From positions 52,736-116,735 of the forward strand of contig JAQXBM010000087.1 of NCBI GenBank assembly GCA_029252405.1: a stretch of 64,000 nucleotides of DNA, written 5' to 3'. Position 1 is the stretch's first letter; the number at the start of each line of letters is the position of its first letter. The notes beneath the pieces were generated by a model that saw nothing but the letters and a program-made list of their open reading frames with translations, did not search any database and was not told the DNA's origin. Below, one piece after another: positions 19,681 to 28,410 of this stretch. The stretch comes from Crocinitomicaceae bacterium. GTDB lineage: Bacteria > Bacteroidota > Bacteroidia > Flavobacteriales_D > Crocinitomicaceae. A program made the translations under genes and the position numbers.

Positions 19681-19728
19681 GGACAATCGGACAATCGGAC
19701 AATCGGATAATCGGGAAATCAGAAAATC
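19681..19728. repeat. Tandem octamer array (GGACAATC x6, degenerating)
   Basis: Six head-to-tail 8-base units: GGACAATC three times, then GGATAATC, GGGAAATC and AGAAAATC. The last base overlaps the TAG stop of the globin gene on the other strand. There are no spacers, so it is not CRISPR. Confidence 0.85.
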
Positions 19729-20072
19729 TACCCATGCTTACTCTTAGTCGTCCAACCAACCAAGAAAGCGCGCTGCTTTGCCAGTTCCGCTTTTTCTCCT
19801 GTGAAGTGAGCATCAACTGTAGCATTGAACAATGCCAACCAGCGATCGAAGTGTTCCTGTTTTAAGCGCATGTGTGCGTGCTTTTCAGTAACGTCTGTTG
19901 TGTATCCCGCTTCATCGAGCAAAACAAAAGCCCAAAAATTCACCATCTTCGGAAGGTGCATGTCGAAATCAAGGTTGATGAAAAACGGAGCGAGAACATC
20001 ATCTTGAACCACTCTTTCGTAAAAAGATTCCACCAAGAACTGCACATCATCGCGAGATTCTATCTGTTTCAT
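19728..20072 (-). CDS. Group III truncated hemoglobin-like globin
   Basis: 114 residues without a signal peptide. The 2/2 globin pattern is visible: FLVESFYERVVQDDVLAPFF (helices A-B), LPKMVNFWAFVLL (helix E region), and HAHMRLKQEHFDRWLALFNA with the proximal His in HFDRWL, then TVDAHFTGEKAELAKQRA. Truncated globins bind O2 or NO and are linked to NO or oxygen handling. The role here is unknown. Its ATG overlaps the stop of the UbiB-like kinase gene (ATGA), so the two are translationally coupled. Confidence 0.85.
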   Translation of the reverse strand: MKQIESRDDVQFLVESFYERVVQDDVLAPFFINLDFDMHLPKMVNFWAFVLLDEAGYTTDVTEKHAHMRLKQEHFDRWLALFNATVDAHFTGEKAELAKQRAFLVGWTTKSKHG

Positions 20073-21694
20073 GTCCTTCTATTTTTCCAAATGGAGCGAA
20101 GCAGGAGTAGCCCCATTCCGCTCGCGATTACTAGATATGTTACATTGTCGAGGAAGTGATACGCAAAGAAAGAAGCAACACCAATAAAGGTGAAAATAAA
20201 TTGTTGTCCCAAAGCGTAGCTTCGATCCGTGCTTTTCTGAACTTGCACTTCGAGCTCGCCTTGATTCGCCTTGGATAGAAACATTGAAAGTTCCCCAGGC
20301 AGTTGAAGCAAAGCCGTGAATTGCTGTTTAACGGCATCTAAAATCATTTTTCGAACTCCGCCATCCTGTGTGACCAACTTCTTCATGTAAGGACGAATAA
20401 CGTCCATAGGATTCATTTCCGGAGCTAGCGAAGAACTCGTACCAATTAATAATTGGAAAGTTCTGTCGAGCAAAATCCATTCTTTTGGAATTCGAATGAT
20501 TTTCGTTAGTTCTTTGATTCCAATTTCCTTCCTGAAATCATCGATGCTACTGCCCTTGATATCGTCCAGTTTGATGTCTTTGATATTCAGTGAATCCAAC
20601 TTCACTTCGTTTTGCAAAAATTGACTCAAGGCGTTAATTAACTTTTTGGCCACTTTCGATGATTCCGCATCAGAACCGATGAATCCAAGTTTCTTGAGTG
20701 AGATCAATATTTTCGCTTCATCTTTTCGCAAAATCGCTTGAAGCAGCACCGGAATTTCATTTCGCATTCCATCGCTCAATCGTGAAACAGCTCCAAAATC
20801 CAAAATGATCAATTCTCCTTGTTCGTTGACCAACAAATTTCCAGGATGGGGATCAGCATGAAACAAACCATCCTCAAGAATCATTCTGAAATAAGCGAGA
20901 ATGAATTTTTCTGCCAGTGCTTTCCGATCAATCTTCCATTCGTCCAATTGATTGACGTTCGTGATTTTCGTTCCTTCCTCAAACTGAGTTGTTAGAATCC
21001 GTTGAGAGGAGTGCGAAGCGAACACCTTTGGAATCCGAACACCCTCGACTCCCGAAATATTTTCCGAAATCTGGTTCATGGAATTCGCTTCCTTTTCATA
21101 ATCGAGTTCTTCTTCAATCATGATTTTCACCTGACCATAAACGTGCTCGATTCCTTGAATTTTCACGAAGTACGAAATCCGTTTGATGAGCTTTTCGATA
21201 ATGACCAAATCCGCCGCGGCTAGTTCTTCAATGTTTGAATGTTGAATTTTAACCGCTACTTTTTCTCCCGATTTCAGTGTTGCGCGATACACTTGTCCGA
21301 TAGATGCCGAAGCAATTGGCGCCCAGCCGAACTCATTAAATAATTCCTCAATGGTGCCGTTCAGCTCCTTTTCAATCAAAAGTTTCGTGTCCTCGAAGGG
21401 CGAAGCTGGAGCATCATCTTGCAAGGATTCTAATGCCTGCATGTATTGATCGGGAAGAATGTGCGAAAGTGTAGAAAGCAATTGACCCGCTTTCGTGAAC
21501 AAGCCCTTCAATTCGGAAATTGTTTCTTTAACGCGCTTGGCATTTTTTGCATGAACCCGATCTATGCGTTTTTCATAGAAGCGAGCGCCGAAAATTCGCT
21601 TTCCGAGGTAAAGAGTCAAATAGCTGAACAATAGCTGATTGGAGAGTCGATAAGCCTTGCCGCTTCGTTTACGAATCGATATACCTGATTTCAT
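20069..21694 (-). CDS. ABC1/AarF/UbiB-family atypical kinase
   Basis: 541 residues. It has the KxGQ motif (KAGQLLSTLS, about residue 68), an Ala-rich loop (IASASIGQVYRA), the VAIK-type Lys (VAVKIQH), HADPHPGNLLV and ILDFGAVSRLSDG as catalytic and metal-binding motifs. Two C-terminal transmembrane helices follow (IFTFIGVASFFAY, YLVIASGMGLLLL). Family members support ubiquinone or menaquinone synthesis or lipid transport, act as ATPases more than protein kinases, and sit at the membrane. The first gene of a two-gene unit, it is coupled by a 4-base overlap to the globin. TACTTTTA upstream on the minus strand is a possible -7 box. Confidence 0.92.
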   Translation of the reverse strand: MKSGISIRKRSGKAYRLSNQLLFSYLTLYLGKRIFGARFYEKRIDRVHAKNAKRVKETISELKGLFTKAGQLLSTLSHILPDQYMQALESLQDDAPASPFEDTKLLIEKELNGTIEELFNEFGWAPIASASIGQVYRATLKSGEKVAVKIQHSNIEELAAADLVIIEKLIKRISYFVKIQGIEHVYGQVKIMIEEELDYEKEANSMNQISENISGVEGVRIPKVFASHSSQRILTTQFEEGTKITNVNQLDEWKIDRKALAEKFILAYFRMILEDGLFHADPHPGNLLVNEQGELIILDFGAVSRLSDGMRNEIPVLLQAILRKDEAKILISLKKLGFIGSDAESSKVAKKLINALSQFLQNEVKLDSLNIKDIKLDDIKGSSIDDFRKEIGIKELTKIIRIPKEWILLDRTFQLLIGTSSSLAPEMNPMDVIRPYMKKLVTQDGGVRKMILDAVKQQFTALLQLPGELSMFLSKANQGELEVQVQKSTDRSYALGQQFIFTFIGVASFFAYHFLDNVTYLVIASGMGLLLLRSIWKNRRT

Positions 21695-21823
21695 ACAGAT
21701 GGATTTTAATCCTGTGCTTTAAAAGTACACTCGCGCCGCGAACAATCCTAAATTCCATTGGCAAGAAATGTTAAGAATTTCATCTGGTAAATAATCTCTA
21801 GGATCTTTTCCCGTTATTGGAGT

Positions 21824-22429
21824 ATGAAAGCACTATATCTCTTCTGTTTTTTGTTGATTTCAGGTTCACTGAGTACTGTTTATGCTCAAAACGAAGAGGT
21901 CGTTCTCAATCTCTCCGCTACAGAATTTAATGGAAAAGTACTGTTAACGTGGGCGGTCACTCAAGGAAACACATGTAATGGAATCAATGTTTTGCATTCA
22001 ACCGACACAACGAATTTCAGCCAAGTTGGATCGATAGAGGGCATTTGCGGGAGCACAGCAGAGACTATTGATTATCAATTTACAGATGATATTCCGAGCG
22101 TGAATCAAACGAATTATTACAGATTGAGCCTTGGAGGAATTGGTTTTTCCTATATCGTGAATGTCGATGTTATTGATGCTGGAACTCAAAATTACATTGT
22201 CACTCCGAATCCCGTTGAAGATAAATCCCAGTTGATTTTTGACAATGAGAATCAGGAAAAAGTGACGATTACATTTTTCAATGAGAGGGGAGAAATCATG
22301 CTTGAGGAAACGAGTAGTGAGCAGTCCATTGCAATCGATCGTGAGAAATTCAAGCAAGGTGTTTACTTCTTTGTGCTGAAATCTGATGGTGCACTAGAAT
22401 CCTTTTCAGGGAAGTTTTCGGTGATCTAG
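21824..22429 (+). CDS. Small T9SS type A cargo protein
   Basis: 201 residues with signal peptide ending at VYAQ. A beta-sandwich (about 25-115) resembles the module often found before T9SS tails: LSATEFNGKVLLTW, FTDDIPSVNQTNYYRL. The C-terminal 75 residues (IVTPNPVEDKSQLIF ... FFNERGEI ... KQGVYFFVLKSDG) form a type A sorting domain. No enzyme motif is present. The stop codon abuts, without any gap, the stop of the convergent esterase gene. Confidence 0.85.
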   Translation: MKALYLFCFLLISGSLSTVYAQNEEVVLNLSATEFNGKVLLTWAVTQGNTCNGINVLHSTDTTNFSQVGSIEGICGSTAETIDYQFTDDIPSVNQTNYYRLSLGGIGFSYIVNVDVIDAGTQNYIVTPNPVEDKSQLIFDNENQEKVTITFFNERGEIMLEETSSEQSIAIDREKFKQGVYFFVLKSDGALESFSGKFSVI

Positions 22430-23173
22430 CTATTTTGTAGAATCGATTTCGATGGTTTCGGATTCGGTTGTTTCCTCTTCCTCAACTGTTACTTCTTTCA
22501 TTTTAGAGAACAACCAGTCGTACATGTCATTTTTTCGAAATTCGCGTTCCATTGCACCATGACTGGCCCCAGCAATTTCTTTGTAAATGAGATTTTTTCC
22601 TCCATCGCACGCTTTGATCGCTTTCACGATGTTTCGAGATTCGGAAACAGGAACAGGTTTGTCTGCTGTACCGTGTTGAATCCACAAAGGAACTTGCGAT
22701 AAGTTACAGGCATCACTGGACTTTCCGCCTCCGCATAGCGCGACACCTGCAGTTAGTTTGTCTGGATGTTTGCCAATGAAATGCAAAGTTCCATATCCGC
22801 CCAAGCTCATTCCGCACACATAAACGCGGTTGGTGTCCGTTTCATATTGAGATTGAATATCCTGAAGCAAGGTCAACAATTTATCCGGATTCCAAGCATT
22901 TCCTGACTTCACTTGAGGCGCAATGACAATTGCAGGAATTTGTCTTCCCTTTTCGATTTCAGAGATTACGCCATAGCGTTTTACCTTGTTCAAATCCGTT
23001 CCAGAAAGACTTCTTCCGTGAAGGAAAATGAGGATTGGCGGGTTCGAATTCAAAATACTATCCGCTGGAAGGTTGATCCAATAGTTGTAACTCGATTTCC
23101 CTTTCACCGCGCTCAATTGAGCATTCGATGAGTATCCGATCATGATGAAACTGATTAAAACGATAAAGCGCAT
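22430..23173 (-). CDS. Secreted alpha/beta-hydrolase (esterase, dienelactone-hydrolase/PHB-depolymerase-like)
   Basis: About 247 residues from the ATG at 23173, which starts a signal peptide (MRFIVLISFIMIGYSSNA). The 57 extra N-terminal residues in the track are non-coding in character and overlap the neighbouring rSAM gene. Marks are the oxyanion motif IFLHGRSLSG, the nucleophile elbow GMSLGGYG, WIQHGTADKPVPVSES as the acid region, and the catalytic His in GASHGAMEREF. The short acidic tail (VEEEETTESETIEI) is unusual. Substrate unknown. It probably acts in the periplasm as a carboxylesterase. Confidence 0.85.
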   Translation of the reverse strand: MRFIVLISFIMIGYSSNAQLSAVKGKSSYNYWINLPADSILNSNPPILIFLHGRSLSGTDLNKVKRYGVISEIEKGRQIPAIVIAPQVKSGNAWNPDKLLTLLQDIQSQYETDTNRVYVCGMSLGGYGTLHFIGKHPDKLTAGVALCGGGKSSDACNLSQVPLWIQHGTADKPVPVSESRNIVKAIKACDGGKNLIYKEIAGASHGAMEREFRKNDMYDWLFSKMKEVTVEEEETTESETIEIDSTK

Positions 23174-23286
23174 ATTGATTCTTTTATTGATGTTGCCATT
23201 CGAGTTTGGTTGCTGAGAGCAGCCGAAGCACAAAACTACCCAATCTCTATAACGCAACGATCCAAAATAAGTTAAAGCTTTATTTA

Positions 23287-25488
23287 TCAGGAAGAAACAA
23301 GAATGCCATATTCGCGAAGTTGAAGCATGGCATTTGAATACCAAAAAGGCTCAAAATCATCGAAATACGTTTCGAAATCTTTTTTCAACGCAGCGATTGT
23401 TTTGCGAGAAGGTGATTCAACCGTAAGGTCCTCCAATTGATCGATGAACCAAATTCCTTCTTCCAAAGGTAGAGACACTTCAATTAGATCTGTTCTTGTG
23501 TGAATCGTCACCCCGAGCATTTCCCACGTTTCGCCTCGCTTCGATTTCTCGAACCTCGAAACTTCAGGATCACCACCCAGCCAAATGGGTTTCGCCGTGG
23601 ATTTCATGAATTCCATGGGTTCATTTTCGAGGCATTCTTCAATATAGTTCGATGGAATTGTTGTTCGAGGTACTTTGAATCCCATTTCGTTCTGATCAAA
23701 CCAATCAGAAAGTGGAAGGTCAAATCCAAGTCCGTGCATGAAATTGAACAATGATTTTTTCAGTCCAAAACTGAATTTGTTGTGATCGATTCCAGTTGCA
23801 TCGGTGAACTGAACATCGTTGTTAGCAAAAGTGATGTCGTTTAAATGTGGCGTGATTCCATACTCCTCGGGACTTTGTCCAATTGGACTGTGCGTTGTCA
23901 GTGCAAATTGATGCCAGAAGCCTGATTGAATGATGCCCAGCTCAAAGAGTTGTCGCACCATCTCCAAACTATCAATGGTTTCCTGAACCGTCTGCGTAGG
24001 ATATCCATACATCAAATACGAGTGCACCATGATTCCAGCTTCGGTGAAATTGCGCGTCACTCGTGCGACTTGCTCAACCGAAACGCCTTTGTCAATCAAT
24101 TTCAATAAACGATCCGATGCCACTTCAAGTCCCCCCGAAACGCCAATGCACCCAGATTCCTTCAAAAGAACGACCAAATCATGTGTGAAGCTCTTCTCAA
24201 ATCGAATGTTGGTCCACCACGTAACGACCAGTTTTCTTCGAATAATTTCAATTGCCAAAGCACGCATTAAGGCCGGAGGAGCCGCCTCGTCCACAAAGTG
24301 AAATCCACTTTCTCCGGTTTGCGCAGTCAACTCTTCCATTCGATCAACGAGCAACTTTGCCGCAACAGGTTCGTAGAGTTTGATGTAGTCGAGTGAGATG
24401 TCACAAAACGTACATTTCCCCCAATAGCAACCATGCGCCATTGTGAGTTTGTTCCAACGACCATCGCTCCATAAACTGTGCATGGGATTCGCTACTTCAA
24501 TGACGGAAATGTAAGAGTCGAGCAGTAGGTCGGAGTAATCTGGGGTCCCAACTTGCGCTTGTTTGTAGTCTGCTTGCGCGCAGGAATTGTCGTATTGAAC
24601 GGTTCCATTTTCACAATAGAATGTGCGCTTGAATGCGACATCCTTTTCGGAAAGCGATCGAACCAATAATTCAACAGGTAATTCTCCATCGTCGAGGGTG
24701 ATGTAATCGAAAAAGTCAAAAACGCGCGAATCTGAAACTGAGCGCAATTCAGTATTGGGGAATCCTCCGCCCATGGCGACTGTTATCTCTGGATTCGATT
24801 CTTGGATCATTTCCGCGCAGCGAAAAGCACTGTATAAATTCCCGGGAAATGGCACTGAGAAGCAGATCAACTTTGGTTCCAGTTGTTCAATCTTCTCAGA
24901 CAATAATTCCAAAACAATTTTATCGACGTACGAAGGTTCGTTTTGCAGTTGATCATAGAGTTCGTCAAAACTATTTGCGCTAAATCCTAATCGCTCTGCA
25001 TATCGACTGAACCCAAATTCTGGATCAATACATTCAACGATAAAATCAGAGATGTCTTCCAAGAAAAGTGTCGCCAAATGCTTTGCTTTGTCCTGCATTC
25101 CCATCGATCCAAACGCCCATTCCAAATCGTCAATTTGATCAAATCTACTGGCTTCAGGAAAGAAGTTTCGGGTGCAAATTTGACGCGCTAATGACGGTTG
25201 TTTTCCATGCAAGAAATCGATCGCAGCACCAATGGTTTTTAAATAATCCGCCCGCAGGTAAAACATCCGCTCTGCATTTTCAGAACTGATTGATCCCTCT
25301 CGATCTGCTAAAAAGAAGATTTCTCGAAGTCCATGATGGGAGAATATCTTTAGGATTACTTCGATCCCCAAATCGCATTGAAAGGACGAGATATCCTTGG
25401 TATTCAAGAACCCCTTCAAATAGGCCGTTGCGGGGTACGGTGTATTCAATTGGGTAAATGGAGGAGTGATGAGAAGAACGTCTTTCAC
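23287..25488 (-). CDS. B12-binding-domain radical SAM protein
   Basis: 733 residues. The start is a GTG at 25488, because the only other upstream codon is ATT before a stop. The N-terminal 290 or so residues form a cobalamin-binding-like region (VLLITPPFTQLNTPYPATAY; PKLICFSVPFPGN; VAMGGGFPNTELR; YITLDDGELP). The radical SAM core follows with the cluster motif HGCYWGKCTFCDIS, spaced CX4CX2C and not the usual CX3CX2C. GVSGGLEVASDRLL and VHSYLMYGYPTQT are typical of the YgiQ/B12-radical SAM group. The substrate cannot be deduced. The 3' end is close to the esterase gene on the same strand. TACCTTTA at 25507-25514 may be its -7 box. Confidence 0.88.
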   Translation of the reverse strand: MKDVLLITPPFTQLNTPYPATAYLKGFLNTKDISSFQCDLGIEVILKIFSHHGLREIFFLADREGSISSENAERMFYLRADYLKTIGAAIDFLHGKQPSLARQICTRNFFPEASRFDQIDDLEWAFGSMGMQDKAKHLATLFLEDISDFIVECIDPEFGFSRYAERLGFSANSFDELYDQLQNEPSYVDKIVLELLSEKIEQLEPKLICFSVPFPGNLYSAFRCAEMIQESNPEITVAMGGGFPNTELRSVSDSRVFDFFDYITLDDGELPVELLVRSLSEKDVAFKRTFYCENGTVQYDNSCAQADYKQAQVGTPDYSDLLLDSYISVIEVANPMHSLWSDGRWNKLTMAHGCYWGKCTFCDISLDYIKLYEPVAAKLLVDRMEELTAQTGESGFHFVDEAAPPALMRALAIEIIRRKLVVTWWTNIRFEKSFTHDLVVLLKESGCIGVSGGLEVASDRLLKLIDKGVSVEQVARVTRNFTEAGIMVHSYLMYGYPTQTVQETIDSLEMVRQLFELGIIQSGFWHQFALTTHSPIGQSPEEYGITPHLNDITFANNDVQFTDATGIDHNKFSFGLKKSLFNFMHGLGFDLPLSDWFDQNEMGFKVPRTTIPSNYIEECLENEPMEFMKSTAKPIWLGGDPEVSRFEKSKRGETWEMLGVTIHTRTDLIEVSLPLEEGIWFIDQLEDLTVESPSRKTIAALKKDFETYFDDFEPFWYSNAMLQLREYGILVSS

Positions 25489-25671
25489 ACGAATGTTTTA
25501 TGCAGATAAAGGTACAGGATTCTAGGAACAAACATGGATCAAGTATTCGAAATGTCAAAATGGGTATTTGTACGTATATTGAAACGACAATCGTATTCTA
25601 ACTTGCGGTTGACTTCTTCGATCTGATATCAATTAAGAAATTAATATATCACTACATCAAAATAAAAAAGC

Positions 25672-27093
25672 ATGGCAAAGCAATACAAAACTCCCGGAGT
25701 ATACATCACAGAAGTGAATTCTTTCGGTTCCAGCATTGTTGCAAATGAAACGGCAATACCTGTATTTTTAGGTTTAACGGAATATGCTAATAATCCTAAG
25801 GGTGACTCGCTAAACAAAGTTAAAGGGTCAAGCATTGTAACTGAACCAGTTCTGGTTGGTAGCATACTGGAATATGAAAATACGTTTGGAGGACCTGATG
25901 AAACTGGAAGAATCTATGTGACAGCATCAACTGATAAAGACGGAAAGGTCTACTCAGCTCAAAATAAGAATCAAGATGGAACAGAAGATTACGAACCTGG
26001 ATTGATGCACCCATCAGTTTTTAACTTCTTTTCCAATGGAGGAGGAAGTTGCTACATTGTTTCATTAGGAAAGTATGAGGATTTCAAGAATGAAATGGCC
26101 TCAACGATAACAACTGAAATGAACTTTATTGAGGAAGCGATCAAAATGGCAGAAACCGCAACATTGATTCTACCTACAGATTTAATTCGTTTTGGTGGCT
26201 CAAATTACTACAATTGGGGAACTCAACTCACGAATTTCTCAGAGCAAGAAAAGAAGTACTTCACGGTACTTGATGTTATTCAGGAAGAGCCAAATAATCC
26301 AGTGTTCAAAACAAATGATATTGATGCCTACAGGGATTCGGTTACTCCAGATTTTCCAAGTTATGCCGGAGCTTACTTCCCTTATTTGAAATCACGAACT
26401 CCTTATGCGTTTAAAGGCGATTTATCAAATGTTTATTTAGATGAAAAGCTATTGGCAGATAGCGATAGTGCTACGATCGAATCGGTAAAAACGTTTTTAG
26501 CAACGAATTACATCAATATGCCTCCTTCGCCATTTATGGCTGGAATTTACAGCCGTTTGGATAACGCATCGGGTGTTTGGACGCCTCCAGCAAATGTTAG
26601 TCCAATAGACGTTTCTGGACCTTTAGTGCCATTGACAAACAAAGAACAAGAAGGTCTCAATGTAGATGCAACATCAGGTAAATCGATCAATGCAATTCGC
26701 AGTTTCACAGGACAAGGAACGCTGGTTTGGGGTGCTCGAACGAACGATGGAAACAGCATGGATTGGAGATACGTCAATGTTCGACGCCTTTTTATTGCTA
26801 TGGAAACGGATATCAGCATGGCGCTCGAAGCATTTGTCTTCAAACCAAATGTCCACAATACATGGGTAGAAGTGAAAACCATGATAGAGAGCTACCTGTT
26901 AGGTTTGTTTAACGACGGAGCGTTCGCTGGAACGACTCCTGAAACGAGCTATCAAGTTATGGTTGGGAAAGGTGAAACGATGACCGACGAGGATATCTTG
27001 AATGGTTACATGCGCGTTTCCATTCAGGTTGCACCAGTGAGACCAGCAGAATTCATTGTTTTGACATTTACTCAGATGGTTGGGGACCATTAA
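25672..27093 (+). CDS. Phage-tail-sheath-like protein of an extracellular contractile injection system
   Basis: 473 residues. The N-terminus KTPGVYITEVNSFGSSIVAN followed by ETAIPVFLGLTEYA is the hallmark of Afp/PVC-type sheath proteins. The C-terminal half has GQGTLVWGARTNDGNSMDWR, YVNVRRLFIAMETDIS, FVFKPNVHNTWVEVKTMIES and RPAEFIVLTFTQM, the conserved sheath core. Sheath subunits polymerise round an inner tube and contract to drive it into a target. No tube, baseplate, spike, ATPase or cap gene lies within the window. It is divergent from the rSAM gene (183 bases between) and convergent with a T9SS gene, so it stands alone here. The spacer upstream has no clear promoter box. Confidence 0.92.
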   Translation: MAKQYKTPGVYITEVNSFGSSIVANETAIPVFLGLTEYANNPKGDSLNKVKGSSIVTEPVLVGSILEYENTFGGPDETGRIYVTASTDKDGKVYSAQNKNQDGTEDYEPGLMHPSVFNFFSNGGGSCYIVSLGKYEDFKNEMASTITTEMNFIEEAIKMAETATLILPTDLIRFGGSNYYNWGTQLTNFSEQEKKYFTVLDVIQEEPNNPVFKTNDIDAYRDSVTPDFPSYAGAYFPYLKSRTPYAFKGDLSNVYLDEKLLADSDSATIESVKTFLATNYINMPPSPFMAGIYSRLDNASGVWTPPANVSPIDVSGPLVPLTNKEQEGLNVDATSGKSINAIRSFTGQGTLVWGARTNDGNSMDWRYVNVRRLFIAMETDISMALEAFVFKPNVHNTWVEVKTMIESYLLGLFNDGAFAGTTPETSYQVMVGKGETMTDEDILNGYMRVSIQVAPVRPAEFIVLTFTQMVGDH

Positions 27094-28307
27094 TTTTTGA
27101 CGATTCTCTCAGTCACGATTGTTCCATTTTCGCTAAAAATCTTACACAGATAAACACCGTTTGTGAGTGAACTCATGTCGACAGTATTTGTCGTTTCCAT
27201 CATTTCGTTGGATAGCACTACCTCGCCCGTAAGACTGAACAGTTCATAGCGCACTTGTCCATTCATTTCATCCGAAAACTCAATCGTAAAGAAGTTGTTC
27301 GTTGGATTTGGGTATATCAACACTTCATCCGCAGCCAAATCTTCAACACCGACATCGCAAACACTTGAACAATTCGTAACGGTTCCAGCTACGCTTCCAA
27401 TATTTACATCGAATCCACCACCTGGACTTTGATCGCAAATATCGAGCGTACCAGTCACGGTACCAGAGTTCGTTGAGTTGTTGATGATACAGTATCGGCC
27501 TGATCCAGAAAGAGCATCAGTATTTAAAAAATCGTTATCAATACCAACAGCACCATCATTTACGATTGATGCACTGCCGCCCAAAGTGTCGCCTGAAAGC
27601 ATGTCATTTCCAACCAAAATTACAGCGGTTGAGGTAAAGGTGATGTCACCAGCGTTATAGAAATTGTTCGCAATGAAAAACTCCGCAGAATGACTATACA
27701 GCCCATCGTTTCCAAATTCGTTGCAGTAAATCACGCTTGTACTTGTAAACGAACCTGTATTCAGGACAGAATCAGCGTATAAACTTCCCGCGTGGGTAGT
27801 TGTACCGTTGTTCCATAAATCACCCAATTGAAGTATTCCATTTGGCCCGTTATCGAAAGTACCGTTCACTAAGACGCTATCAGTTCCAGCAATAACTCCT
27901 GTATTTGTGAATGAGCTTGTTGTTCCAACGAAGAGTGCGGTGTCCAAGAGAAAACCTGCCGTATTTATTCCTGTCGCTCCATTCGTAAACGTCATGTTTG
28001 TCAATTCGGTAAATCCGTTGTTAGAAAACGCAGAACCAGCGCCATCAACGAGAATAGTTCTGTTCATAGCGTCTTCAATAAATGAACCGCTAGCGTTAAT
28101 TGTAATTGAACCACCACCATTTACTATCCAGTCGACGTTCATGGTAACATCGTGATTGATAATTACATCATCGTTGGGAGTTGGGAAACAAAAACAGTCC
28201 CAGATAAATGGGTTACTTGCGTTTCCGTCTCCAGTAGAAGTAATTGTAGTTTGAGCCGATGCTAAAGTTCCAGTTAGCAATGCGGCAAAGAGTAAAATTC
28301 GTTTCAT
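27090..28307 (-). CDS. Secreted beta-helix-like protein with T9SS type A sorting domain
   Basis: About 405 residues from the ATG at 28307, giving signal peptide MKRILLFAALLTGTLASAQ. An ATG four codons earlier is equally possible. The body (about 25-300) is Asn/Gly/Thr-rich with short hydrophobic repeats (FTNTGVIAGTDSVLVNGTFD, NAGDITFTSTAVILVGNDML), suggesting a parallel beta-helix. PNDDVIINHDVTMN near the start is common in such proteins. The tail (VLIYPNPTNNFFTIEF ... LTNGVYLCKIFSENG) is a T9SS sorting domain. Its stop shares TTAA with the stop of the sheath gene. Confidence 0.85.
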   Translation of the reverse strand: MKRILLFAALLTGTLASAQTTITSTGDGNASNPFIWDCFCFPTPNDDVIINHDVTMNVDWIVNGGGSITINASGSFIEDAMNRTILVDGAGSAFSNNGFTELTNMTFTNGATGINTAGFLLDTALFVGTTSSFTNTGVIAGTDSVLVNGTFDNGPNGILQLGDLWNNGTTTHAGSLYADSVLNTGSFTSTSVIYCNEFGNDGLYSHSAEFFIANNFYNAGDITFTSTAVILVGNDMLSGDTLGGSASIVNDGAVGIDNDFLNTDALSGSGRYCIINNSTNSGTVTGTLDICDQSPGGGFDVNIGSVAGTVTNCSSVCDVGVEDLAADEVLIYPNPTNNFFTIEFSDEMNGQVRYELFSLTGEVVLSNEMMETTNTVDMSSLTNGVYLCKIFSENGTIVTERIVKN

Positions 28308-28410
28308 AGTTGTAGTCAATTGGTTTTTGATGTGTAAAATTTATGAAATTCTGAACAAACTCTACGCCAAAAGGTTGATTTCCATAAAATTCTGTTTTTG
28401 AATAGATGAA

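Noticed and set aside
15073-19728. Short tandem repeats as a CRISPR array
   Set aside because: The units are directly adjacent with no spacers, and no cas gene is present.
25672-27093. Prophage
   Set aside because: Only the sheath gene is phage-like. There is no capsid, terminase, integrase, lysis or other tail gene in the window, and the sheath resembles the Afp/PVC type.
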